A stretch of DNA of 64,000 nt from Augochlora pura. Lineage: Eukaryota; Arthropoda; Insecta; Hymenoptera; Halictidae. Below the pieces are notes generated by a model. That model did no database searches. It was not told the origin of the DNA and saw only the letters and a list, made by a program, of their open reading frames with translations. The DNA is taken from positions 4,526,001 through 4,590,000 of the forward strand of contig NC_135779.1 of NCBI RefSeq assembly GCF_028453695.1, written 5' to 3'. Made by a program: the position numbers and the translations under genes. This document shows positions 49,786 through 60,039 of this stretch, in pieces. Positions within the stretch are counted from its first letter, which is position 1; every line of letters starts with the position of its first letter.

Positions 49786-52700
49786 ATAATCAATGGCGTT
49801 CCACCGATAAAAAAGCAACGTGATTCGAAGTTCTCCGCGTTACCGTGAATTGCGCGCCACCCTGTACACGCGCCGAATCAAGAATCACCAAGTACATCGT
49901 CGGCTAATTGGTTTCGCGAGTCCTCGACCAAGATTGCATTACCGATTTGATGAATTGAAGATCACGAGGACCGGGACAATTAATAATAAAATCGATGTAC
50001 GGTCACACAGAATTATTACACAGCCAATCGAGTGCAAGACCCGACAAGGATGCGTTCGCCGATGACACGAACAGACAATACATCGTCGAATTAACAAATA
50101 GTCGTGTTACGATAGTCGTGTTAACAAATATTTTTCTACTAGGAAGAAGTGCTAACTTGTTAATGTTTCCTCGATATTCGAATGCATTTCGTTGGATAGT
50201 GTGCCTCGACCAATCGGGTCGCGAGTTACGGCTGCGCTCGGTTGATCGAGCATGATCGGACCTGATCGAGGAAGAATGATCGTAGTTCGCCGAGTTCGAA
50301 ATTAATTTCGCGTAGATCGTAAAAATTATTTCGTTGATCCAGGATCGAAGAAAGCCGTGTTTCGCAGAATCGACGTGCATCGATCGTTCTCCTAGGAATG
50401 ATCTCGATCGCAGCGGATCTACTTGGCGGCCGATCGACGATCGACGATCGATCCTCTGCGCTTTTAATCGCAACTGAATCGTGTTGATTTTTCTCAGCTT
50501 TGTAGAATATCAAACAACGAATGATCCTGCAGAGGATCGAGCGTCGAAATTCGATCGAGCAACGTGACGATCATGACGAACATTTTGGATCTTACAAAAT
50601 CGATGAGATCAAGCATCGATGGATCTCTGTTAACGTAGATTAATAACTATCTCGTGGAAATTCGTTAAAATACAACAATGAGACAACGCATAGTTGATGA
50701 CTGATTACATAAACTCTTTCGTTCCTCTGGATCATCGACGTTCATTCATTGATCGATCACGATGCGATTACCGCCTCGATCTAGCCGAAGGCAACGCTTC
50801 GTATCTCAATTCGTGTCTTTCTATTTTTGGATGATTTTTTGGTACCTGCCATTTTCGTCTGTCGAGAGATCGATCAATCTACCAATTAAAAAAGTTCATC
50901 AGAATCATCGCGTGAATGGCAGTCCGTCGACGACTGCGAGACTGTTGCACATGGAACTCTCGCGATCCTACGCGTCTCGACGAAAACGATATTTCTAGAT
51001 CGGCCCTCGACGTACGATTAATGATCATAGTATCGTTGAAGTAATCTCACGATCGCTGAAAATTTGTTGGTGACACATCGGCGGTTGAAATTAGAAGCAC
51101 GAATCGTGTACCAGAGGGTTTCCGGGTCGAATACCGTGCGCGAGCGCGAAAGCGTTAAGCTAAAAGAAAATTAAAATTTACAGAAAAGCTTACCACTACG
51201 AAACAACGCTTAGCGTATCTAATACAATGAAACTCGCTAATTATGTGCAACAGCCTATCGACGCTCGATTTTACACGATCTTTATACTCGATCTTACACG
51301 ATTCCGCGCGGTCTCTGCAATCCGCGGTGATCTTGTTAACTGTATCCCTACGTATAACGTGCGCGTGCGATAAATAGTAATGTATCATTTGTACCAGGCT
51401 CTTCGAGAGTTCCGATAAACGATCGACAATAGTGGCACACTCTAGAGGATCGTGGGGGGGAGCGTGGATCGCAGAGGATAAGAAGAAACGAAGGTTGAAA
51501 GCGGGCTGCGCCGCGGCTGTTCCTCGCCGGAAAATTCGAAAAACCGTTCTGCGATTCGATCTCGAGGATCTGTTAGGGTGATCCAAGCATTGAGAGCCTT
51601 GGCAACGGTGCACGCGTTTTCTAATCCACGGAAAAGGACAGCCGTGCCAACGACTACAATCGTCGATCTCGATTATTACGCGTTAATTGGGAATTACTTG
51701 ATTCTCGTACGTGCGCTGGCTCGTCGACGTCCGGCCGGCGTTTTAGTCGCAAGATGGCCGCCATTTTGGTTCCCATCGAAACAGCCGAAATTAAATCAGA
51801 GAATCTGGTTTGAATTAATTGCAAAAATTCTGGGGCAATGTAACAGTTGATTTAATCATTTAGACGCCGATAGACGTCAAGATGGCCGTCGAAAAAATAT
51901 AATAATAAATGTATCAGCATTGCGCGATTGAAGACAAAAGTTAAATTTCATTGATCAATTGATGCTTGTGTGACGAATCAAATTAATTTCACAGGAGAAT
52001 TAAAATACCGTAACTTTCGATATGGCGGACAAATAACAATGTAACAAAGCTAAGTTAGTTCTGTTAGATTTGTAGCAAAGATCTGGCGAACTAACCTTTG
52101 ATTGGCCGAGCGAGGATGTTCCCAGCGTGCGCCAATACGGCCGGCCGAGAACGCCAGCTCCGACAAGATGCCCGCGGACGTCGTCAACGAGACGGGACAG
52201 CGTCTCGCCGCAGGTACGAGTTAATTAGCGACACGTCGGTGTCGCGGCGGCCACGATCCCGTCGTCCGACGCGCGTGAGTATCGCGACGAAAAATTCGCG
52301 CATCCGTGCTCGGCAAGGGCGCGCGCGCGCGCGCTCGCAATCGCCGGAAAAGCGTCGAGGATATTCTCGGACCCCGTACGTCATGGCTCCGTAACATTTC
52401 GGACAGGTTGCTGCCCCGAATATCCGCCTCGAATTCTGTAATATTCGTGCTTGTTTAAAATGGTACCACTCTCTTTTTTTTTGTGCAGTAAAAATGTGTC
52501 CTTGTACACGGCTTCGCCGCCGAGAGCGCGTAAATCACTATAAAAGGGTTGTTAAAATCATTCTCGCGACGCCCTCACGGATCGAACTTTCTTTGTCAAA
52601 AGAAAGAAAATAAAAGTCTACGTGGCAGTTTCACCTCTAGCGCGATCCTTCCTAAAAAAAAATGTACAACGATTTACTTTAAAACGTGGCCAAGGGACTT

Positions 52701-53811
52701 GTATAATTTCGCGACGCTTGATCTCTGTTAGCGCGTTAAAACAATCGGGAAACTTAATTAAAAAGCGTTCGCAACTTTCAGCGAGCGAAAGGATCTCAAC
52801 TTAACGCGTACCGTTTTCTGTCTATACGTCTTCGGGCTAACGTTGCTAGTCTAAAGAAAAGTAGCTCTCCGATAATTCGAAGACCAAACGATGGAGCATT
52901 GAGCTACTCGATAAATAAATAATGCTAAATATATCGACGAGTAAACGATTACCAACTGCGATCGAATTCAACGCGTCTTTGCGCTGTCGAGGAAAAACGG
53001 CGCAGCTCCAGCGAATCTCAGTTTTGATTAAAACAACGAGTTACTCGATCTACTTGATTCCCAGCATACCGATACTTCCCTCGGTTGTATGAACAAACAA
53101 CGAAAAACGGTCGTCGGTCGACCGATCGATGCCGCGTCGTTTAAAAATATCCGCGCGAATTCGCGAAAAACCGCGGTTCGTCGATCCGTGAGTGGTCGCG
53201 ACGGTTCTACAAGAAGGAAAGAGAAAAAAAAGGGAAACACTATATAAGAACGTCCGCGGAACAGAGACCGGAAATCGCGAGGGAGAAAGGGCCGCGTCCG
53301 TAAACGATTTACAAAAACCAGGAAAAAGCTTCGCAGAGCTCGAAAAAAAGACGGTCGCGCGTTAAGAGGACCCGAAGTAGAAGAGATGAACACGTCGCGA
53401 TCCGAGAACCATTCGGTACGAGGTTCGCTAAGGACGGCATTAAAACGAAAAAGAAAGGAAAAGAACGAGAAAAGATAGAAGAAGGAAAGAGGACAGAGAA
53501 AAAACAAACAAGAGAACGAAAAAAAGAGAAGGAAAAAGAAAAAAAGAAAAGGAAAGGGGGCGAACAACACGCGGACGTACACCGGATTCCGTGCGCATCC
53601 TCTCCAACGACCGCATACGGCCTATACAATATTCAAAAGTGCGTACAAATATATACATGTAGATATATATGTGTATACGTGTGTAGATCGTTACAAACAT
53701 GATAAAAGGAAGGTACACAAAAAAAGGACGAGCACCGCGGGGGCGGGCGCCGTCGTCGATAAAAATCAACCAAAAAATATTCGTTACGTGTAAAAATACC
53801 GACGCCTCTCT

Positions 53812-53820
<9 letters not shown>

Positions 53821-53882
<62 letters not shown>
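53821..53882. repeat. (CT)n microsatellite, the longest pure run in the window
   Basis: About 31 CT units. It lies downstream of Smg6, so it would be (AG)n in a minus-strand transcript. Confidence 0.98.
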
Positions 53883-53885
<3 letters not shown>

Positions 53886-54443
53886 TCTCACTTTCTCTCT
53901 CATCTCGCTTTCTCTCGCAACCTCTCTTCTCGCCATCTCGCCGCTCAGTCACCGTTTTTCCTGTCCGTCGTTAACAAACCGTTCGTCGCCAGTCACCGAA
54001 TTTCCGGCGCGTATCGCGCGATAGGAGCCTCCCAGCTTCGGCGGCCCAGCCTCTAAGCTCGAGGGACGAGAACCGTCTCGAAGGGCCGAGAGGACCTCGA
54101 AGGTTCCAGAGGACCAGGAAGGTTCCACAGGTCCACGAAGGGTAGGGAGGATCTCTCGCGGCCCTCGAGGCGATCCCCGTTTCGGAGGAGAGGCAAATCG
54201 CCGCCCTGTCTCGCGCGCGATTCCTACGATCCGCGGTTCGCTCGAGGGTAAGTAACATTTGTCGTGGAAAAGAACGCGACGGCCGCCTGTGAGCGCCGTC
54301 AGCGTCGTCATCGTCGCCTGAGCGCAGATAAGAATGAGCTAGCCACCTCGACAATCGGGACGAACTCGCGTGACGGCTGATCGGCCACGATTTGGAGAAC
54401 GCGATGAACATCTATCCTTTTTCTCTTACTTCGTCAAGCCCCC

Positions 54444-54461
54444 CCTCTCTCTCACTCTCTC

Positions 54462-54497
<36 letters not shown>
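54444..54497. repeat. (CT)n-rich microsatellite
   Basis: It lies about 210 bases downstream of the Smg6 stop codon. Confidence 0.95.
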
Positions 54498-54499
<2 letters not shown>

Positions 54500-54707
54500 G
54501 CTATCTCCCTCGCTCTCTATCTCTATCTCTCTAGCCGGTTCTGTCTCTCTTCCCTCTGTCTCTGTCCTCCGCGCTGTCCTTTTGGTCTTGCTGGTTCTTG
54601 TTGCGGCTGCGGCTGCTGCTGCTGCGGGCTGTTTGCTGGTCGAAATTTTCTCGGCGGGGGTAACGGGAGATTTTTCGTTAACGGGTGGGTCTGGTCGATG
54701 AAACGTC

Positions 54708-54844
54708 TCAGCCGAGGCCGGCCCATTGCATGAAGTCGGGCACCTCTCTGACGGGCACGTCCCTCGCCAGCGCCTTCACCCTCAGGTTCCTGTCCTCCGT
54801 TAAAAGGACCACCTCGCGCCGCAGACGTCTCGGCTGGCTCTCCT
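54708..54844 (-). CDS. Smg6: Smg6 (EST1A), last coding exon, end of the PIN nuclease domain
   Basis: This exon encodes the C-terminus of SMG6, the PIN-domain endonuclease that cuts mRNAs bearing premature stop codons in nonsense-mediated decay, acting in the cytoplasm with UPF1. The translation carries REVVLLTEDRNLRVKAL, followed by a proline-bounded VPVRE segment and MQWAGLG before the TGA at 54710-54708. This matches the conserved end of animal SMG6, where the family has LLTDDRNLRVKAL. The Asp before RNLR corresponds to the last catalytic aspartate (human D1392) and is present; the residue before it is Glu instead of Asp. The 3' splice site is AACAG at 54845-54849. The exon is 137 bases: two bases finish a Glu codon begun in the previous exon, then 44 codons and a stop. 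The match and exact phase make the assignment firm. Confidence 0.95.
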
Positions 54845-55091
54845 CTGTTGGCACAGTAGAATCGGGGTCCGGGGTCAGCCGTAAGGATCGATCGCGGTGT
54901 TTTTTTTTTTTTGTTACGCGTGGGAACACGGACTCGTTTCGCGGCTAACTTTGGACACTGTCTATTCCGACCGTTCCAGATTCCAATCTATAAACGACGC
55001 GCGAGATTCTACAGGGAATCGGGGCCTCGAATATCACTGCAATTCAACCGCGGACTTTTATAAATAGACGCGTTATTCGGTGATCCTTTAA

Positions 55092-55395
55092 CCTTTCGCG
55101 ATCGACCGGTGACCTACGCCGGTACTTAGGAGAACTTTTATACGGCGTTTTGAAATTGTTATATTATTTGGTTTGGTTGTACTTTAAGAATTGCTGAAAT
55201 TGTAGCTAGAGTTGCGGGACTCATTGTCGCATGCATAAAGTGGACTGAATAATGTAATTGTATAATTTATGATAAAATAATGATATGAAAATATTAATAG
55301 TAATATAATAGAAACAATTATAGTGATATTATCATAATAATAATAGAATAATATTTTTAGGATTTAGAAAGAAAATTACTCCCAATACAAAAGGG
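55092..55395. mobile_element. Diverged TTAA-type MITE in a Smg6 intron
   Basis: The left end TTTAACCTTTCGCGATCGACC and right end ACAAAAGGGTTAA are inverted only over the first 7-8 bases. The interior resembles the CCCTTTAGCGACCGGT element at 34176 near its left end (GACCGGTGACC). It is old and decayed. Confidence 0.5.
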
Positions 55396-55889
55396 TTAAC
55401 ATCTGCTTTAAGTCAACTTTGACGTTAGCAGTTCTATCGTTAAAGCTAAATTTTAACAATTGTTCAAATAATTTATTTCTTGGCAAACATTTCTAAATAA
55501 GATATGAAAGTGATTATATAAAAAATGGAGGCTGGATAAATATTAATTGCTAAATAAATAGTGATTTCTATGTACATCAAAAGAGAAACTTGGGGAACAA
55601 TAAGGAACATTTTCATGGAAAATATTTGTCAAATGGTATCTTTTTTTCCCGCTTCCAAAAAGGTAAAAATATTCTACTTATGCATAGACACACGAGATAC
55701 AACTTGCAATTTATTTGTAACTGTTCGAACGGAAAAGTTAAAGTCAAAAAATAGCTGTTGCGTCAGAGCCGATTGAATTATTTAAACAGTTTTATTCGAG
55801 CCCTGCTTACGACTATCATCGTGGAATCAATATTTCCAGTTTGTCACAGATTAACCCATTTAAACGAAAATATCCTGTTTCATTTGCCT

Positions 55890-55990
55890 CTTTCCAAGCT
55901 TTTAAACGAGTTTCTTACGAAGATTTTAAACGAGTTTCTCTCGAAGCTTTTAAATGAGTTTCTTTCGAAGTTTCTAAACGAGTTCCTTTT
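55890..55990. repeat. 27-bp tandem repeat
   Basis: Four units around TTTTAAACGAGTTTCTT-CGAAG. The plus strand happens to stay open, reading repeats of KLLNEFLS, but it lies in an intron antisense to Smg6 and is not considered a gene. Confidence 0.85.
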
Positions 55991-56386
55991 TACTATCTCC
56001 ACGCATTCGACGCACCCTCGCCGCTTCGTAAACGCAAGGGTCGCTTCAAAGCGCTCTAACTCCGCGAAAAAAAATCGCAGCCGGGTTTCTCTTTTTCTAA
56101 ATTAAAGAGAAAGAACCCTGCTTCGTGCTACTGCAAGTGGCATTTTCAAGAAAAAATTTACAAAGATTGCATTTTACCGTGAATTCCTTCAAACTCGACA
56201 ATTGTCGATTCGACGAATATTGGCCTCGCGTTGGAAGCGTTACAGTAACAAGGGTGCATCGAATTAAAAATCTGAAAAATAGCGTCTGAAACTAGATACT
56301 TGAAGCTTTAATTTAAAAAAAATTTCGTGATTCTACGATGATTCTTCGCGGAGTAATCCTGCGTTGAATTTGGTCATATCGATTTA

Positions 56387-56623
56387 CCCTTTGCACTCGA
56401 GTGGCGACTTTGAAGCGTCGTTAAAAATTGCTATACAATTTCTCAGAATATTAATAATAATAATATGACATTCATTTATGTTTAAATACGGTTAAAATTG
56501 CGAATATAATTAATAAGCTCAATTTTATACAAATAAATCGCAAGAAATCGTGTAAACCAGGAATACTACGAATCAGAGAACAAATCTTGAATTTCGCATT
56601 AAAATCACTTCGAGTGCAAAGGG
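56387..56623. mobile_element. piggyBac-like MITE, CCCTTTGCACTCGAG ends
   Basis: CCCTTTGCACTCGAGTGG at the left and CTTCGAGTGCAAAGGG at the right form inverted ends of about 14 bases. The right flank is a perfect TTAA and the left is TTTA. It is 237 bp, inside the last Smg6 intron. Confidence 0.82.
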
Positions 56624-57112
56624 TTAAGTTACCTACACACCCGAAACCATATAACATCGTCTTTGGATATTATAGTTTCAGCTGATGTAGGCACCGCGAC
56701 AGTTCGCTAAAAACTATCGTTCCCACAACCGTTCGCGCAATACTTTATCAACCTGCCTACAACCGAATCGCAAATAAATCGTCAATTAACGCGTTATCAA
56801 TTAGCCGCGGTGGCTCCCGGCAACGCTAATTCCATTAGGTGTCGTTCTCTCGCGGTCAAGGAAGAAGCGAATAATTAGTAGCGTCTCTACTGATAAATGC
56901 TACCGCCGATACCGGTTGATAAAAGGTGAACCGAGCGCCGCGCTCGCGCCGGCAAGGCAACACACACGCGGCGCGCTACCCCCTTCGCGATAACGGTTAA
57001 TCTCCGTGTAAACGAGAATTACAATCGGCCCGGTATTAAATCACTATCACAGGGGGCCCCCGGTAGGAAACGCGGCCGGGCCAGAAGCCGTGGGGGTTAG
57101 ACCTCTCCCCCG

Positions 57113-57135
57113 AGTCTCTCTCTCTCTCTCTCTCT
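57113..57135. repeat. (CT)n microsatellite at the Smg6 donor
   Basis: It starts about 10 bases into the intron from the GTAAGT donor, so it is (AG)n in the transcript. Confidence 0.9.
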
Positions 57136-57145
57136 GTACACTTAC

Positions 57146-57230
57146 CTGCGCTCGCCTGATCTTTGTTGCCCGTTTTGCAGAGGCTCAAGCACGTAGCCAG
57201 TATTCTGTCATCGTTTCTTGTCGACCCGTC
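57146..57230 (-). CDS. Smg6: Smg6 (EST1A), penultimate coding exon, middle of the PIN domain
   Basis: The exon is 85 bases and encodes 28 residues plus one base of the next codon, starting DGSTRNDDRILATCLSLC. It aligns with the NNDDLILSCCLHYC segment of animal SMG6. The first Asp of NDD corresponds to a catalytic PIN residue (human D1353). The distance from it to the Asp of the last exon is 39 residues after joining, the same as in the human protein. The acceptor is CTGTTGCAG just outside 57230, and the donor is GTAAGT just below 57146. A (CT)n tract lies directly beyond the donor in the intron. The phase agrees with both neighbouring exons, so this is a genuine short exon and not a chance open frame. 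Confidence 0.95.
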
Positions 57231-57708
57231 CTGCAACAGAAACGCGGACGCGGTGCTTTATTATTTGCGAAACGGCACGCGTCGGCTTCGCGCGAATCAG
57301 AATGGAAAGCTGGCTAACCGGGGCCATTTACGTTTCGCGGAAAACGCCGCGTTACGTTTTTCCCCGTTTAGCTGAACGGGGGACGTTTGCCGCGAGTCTA
57401 CGCGGTTTGCAGATTCTGCAGATTTAGGGGAGGATGTAATGGCGGAGAGTTGGCAACGGTGGTCGGCGTTGTTATTGCGAAAATGGTACTTCTGAAAACC
57501 GGCTTCTCTTCTTTTTATGTATTTTAGTCTCACGCTTGATATTTTCAAGTATATTCCGAAGAATAGTCATGCAATTGTTGGTACGCTACTGTGAGATGTA
57601 CCATTTTATTTTTATGTGTTGCCGATGCTGTTTTTCGCGTTTTTAAGACCTTTTTAAGACGTTTGGTGAGGGGCAAGAAACCCCAGAAAGAAGCAGTCTA
57701 ATAATTAA

Positions 57709-57951
57709 CCGTTTGCACTCGAGTGGTGACTCTAAGGCACCACTAAAATTATTCCATTACATTACAAAATAATTTTTGCAACGATAAGGTTTAGATTTAA
57801 AAAATTGTCAAGTAGTAAAACTGTTGGTGGGGAGTATCAAGAATAAATTTTGTACGAATAAAAATTTATTTTGTTAAATAGAGAATGAAAATACCACGAA
57901 CCAGAAAAATTAATTCAGATTTACGATTAAAATGGCTCCGAGTGCAAAGGG
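57709..57951. mobile_element. piggyBac-like MITE, CCCTTTGCACTCGAG family
   Basis: TTAA at 57705-57708 is followed by CCGTTTGCACTCGAGTGG. The right end CTCCGAGTGCAAAGGG is followed by TCGA. It is 243 bp and lies in a Smg6 intron. Confidence 0.82.
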
Positions 57952-58440
57952 TCGATATTTAAGCAAATGCAAAACAAAAAAATCGCAAAAAAACCACGAG
58001 ACGATCTAGACAGTTGCTACGCGAAGAGAGAACCCCCCAAGAGATATCCCACAACAAGGATTCGTTTCCAAACAATTCGCAACGGAGCCGGCAGACCGGG
58101 GCACCGCGGTTCAAATGTCAGCCGTTCGCGAAACGTCCGGAACCCTCCCGCATAACAATCAAGAAAATTAGTATTCACCCGGGGTAACTGACAATTACCA
58201 AAGCCTCCAGACTGCGGCGCCAGCGATCTTGGCAGACTCTGCTCAAGGTCAGTCTCTCGTCCCGCGCGACTCGCGAAGGAGCGCCCCGCTGAATGACTAT
58301 TTATGGCAATCAAGGAACCGGAGAATAGGAGGTCTGATTGTCCCTCGCGAGTCGACTGGCGAACATTAACGCGTCTTCCGGGGAAAGTTTCGGGTTTCTC
58401 GGCAAGCAGAAGGGTGGAGAGGGCGGCGAGGTTCCCGAGA

Positions 58441-58990
58441 GGGGATAAGAAGAGAAACTGGTGGTCATGGTCCCCATGACGGGGTGCTGAACGGAGCGAG
58501 AGAAGAGAACGGAAGGAGAGAAGAGAACGAAGGAAGAAGCGACGAGGAAAAGGAGTGCGCGACGAGACACCCAAGGGGGAAGGCGAAGAAAAAGGGGTAG
58601 TCATGGTCTCCATGACGGGCGCGAGAATGGAGAGAGAGAAGAGAACGAAGGAAGAAGCGACGAGAAAGAGGAAAAGGAATACGCGTCACAAGGGCGAAGA
58701 AGAGGCGACGAGACACCCAAGGCGAAAGGCGAAGAGAAACGGGTGGCCATGGTCCCCATGACGGGGCGCGAGAACGGAGCGAGAGAAGAGAACGGAAGGA
58801 GAGAAGAGAACGAAGGAAGAAGCGACGAGGAAAAGGAGTACGCGATACAAGGGCGAAGAAGAGGCGACGAGACACCCAAGGGGGAAGGCGAAGAAAAAGG
58901 GGTGGCCATGGTCCCCATGACGGGGCGCGAGAACGGAGAGAGAGAGAGGAGAGAACGAAGGAAGAAGCGACGAGGAAGAGGAAGAGGAAA
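58441..58990. repeat. Purine-rich minisatellite, four units of 136-159 bp
   Basis: GGTCCCCATGACGGG or a one-base variant recurs near 58470, 58606, 58752 and 58911, giving periods of 136, 146 and 159 bases. Between these marks are GAGAAGAGAACGAAGGAAG, GACGAGGAAAAGGAGT and GACGAGACACCCAAGG segments. The length differences come from insertion or loss of small purine-rich subunits. Confidence 0.92.
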
Positions 58991-59818
58991 AGTTGTGTAC
59001 GCGACAACGGGAACCGCGGAATGGCGGAGAATAAAATCTAACGAGCACGGATGCGAGCGTTATCTATCGTATGACAGATCAAGGTTCCTGTTACGATCCT
59101 ATCCGACCCGTGTATCGCGCGTGTTGCCGGTTAGATAAGGCGCTGGGTCCGAGGATGCCAGAAGTTACCACGCCGCGAGAACGGTTTATCTACGGGCCAC
59201 GTGGGGGTTCCCTCGGATGCGCCGGCTCTTATCATAACGTTCGTGGTCCGATGAGCGCCGCAGTCAATCCGTGCTCGTGTTCTCTCGCTGGACCTCGGGC
59301 ATCGATCTTCGAATCGCGACGACGCGAAGCGAGCTTACTCGATTCTTACTCGATTAAATTAACGCGGGATGAGTGGAAAGAGCTTCGAGATTTTTGAGAA
59401 GTATGTCAAAGTTCAGAGGCTTGGAATTTGGACGATGTTTTGTAAGAATGTAGAAAGTGATAGCAGATAATATAGAATATATGTAGATGCGACACGATGT
59501 ATGAACCAAATGGTTTGGAGCATTAAGGAATCACTAAATAAAGAAATGAAGAAATCGATAAATAGCACAGAAACGACAACGAGATCAGGCAAGGTCCGAA
59601 ATAATTCGGTACTAAAAATAAAATTTTGCAGACACGATATTCAGAAATAACAGAAACTATTTTAAAGCATAAAGTTCATACATCTCTATGTGTATAGTAA
59701 CGTCCTCACTCCATTAAGGAAATATGGAGTTTCTTAGAAGATCGCAGACTCGGTAACATCCCCCTTATGCAAAGTCTCAGCGTAAGTCTACTTTGAAAGG
59801 TAACTACGATCTTCTTAC

Positions 59819-60039
59819 CTTGTCAACATCCTCCTCGACAGTGAAAGTGCTAGATGTGAGGACAGTTCCTCTCGTGGTTAAGCACCGGATAGCTGGATTT
59901 CTGCTTCTGGCGAAGGCCAGAGCCGCTTTCGCGCTCTCAGCCACCCTGGCCACGTGCTCAGGGTCCAAAGCTGCCTTCGAAGCCGGAGGACAGTCTCTGG
60001 CATCTGCGCCCCTGGCCAACCCCTCGAGCTCGTTCAGAA
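59819..60039 (-). CDS. Smg6: Smg6 (EST1A), antepenultimate coding exon in the window, part of the PIN domain
   Basis: The exon is 221 bases: two bases finishing a Val codon, then 73 codons ending VEEDVDK at a GTAAGA donor (59818-59813). The 3' splice site is GTTACAG. The residues start LNELEGLARG, matching the family LQELNGLAKG at the middle of the PIN fold. They then contain a helix rich in Ala and Glu, and RCLTTRGTVLTSSTF, matching the family RALTSRGNELESIAF. The loop between LARG and this helix is insect-specific in sequence. The exon that should precede it, carrying the first catalytic Asp of the PIN domain, was not found between 60040 and 64000, so the upstream intron is at least 3.9 kb. 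The N-terminal 14-3-3-like region must also lie outside. Confidence 0.93.

Larger units (their letters stand above)
45975..54707 (-). other. Gene-poor stretch downstream of the Smg6 stop; possible very long 3' UTR
   Basis: No protein family is recognisable in these 8.7 kb. On the minus strand, the first AATAAA I could find after the Smg6 stop lies in the TTTATT-rich repeat at about 49510-49785. A cleaner AATAAA lies at 45974-45969, followed by GT-rich sequence. The minus strand also has UTR-like TGTATATA sequence near 53650-53670, which fits the Pumilio consensus. Contents include (CT)n runs, a (TA)n run at 48524-48544, a TTAA MITE at 48178-48380, a GATCGA-rich block at about 50210-50650 and CpG-rich patches at 47560-48180, 52080-52400 and 53030-54360. 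A 121-codon Arg/Ser-rich open frame at 48091-47726 (minus) has no recognisable family and is probably chance. Calling this UTR is inference from position only. Confidence 0.35.
54845..57145 (-). other. Smg6 last intron
   Basis: This intron of about 2.3 kb lies between the last two Smg6 coding exons, with a GTAAGT donor at its high-coordinate end and an AACAG acceptor at the low end. It holds two TTAA-type MITE-like elements (near 55092-55395 and 56387-56623), a 27-bp tandem repeat at 55890-55990, and a CpG-rich patch at 56800-57145 ending in a (CT)n run at 57113-57135. No further coding exon was recognised. Confidence 0.85.
57231..59818 (-). other. Smg6 intron containing a large minisatellite
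   Basis: This intron of about 2.6 kb lies between Smg6 exons that join in phase 0 (VDK then DGS). It contains a TTAA-flanked MITE at 57709-57951, the minisatellite at about 58441-58990, and a CpG-rich stretch to 59400. Open frames over 100 codons occur on both strands in the minisatellite, but they follow from its purine-rich repeat and are not treated as genes. Confidence 0.85.

Noticed and set aside
55758..56105. Open frame with KLLNEFLS repeats
   Set aside because: It arises from a 27-bp tandem repeat in an intron, antisense to Smg6.
58465..59007. 180-codon minus-strand frame in the minisatellite
   Set aside because: It lies inside a Smg6 intron, repeats with the minisatellite unit and is paralleled by open frames in other phases.
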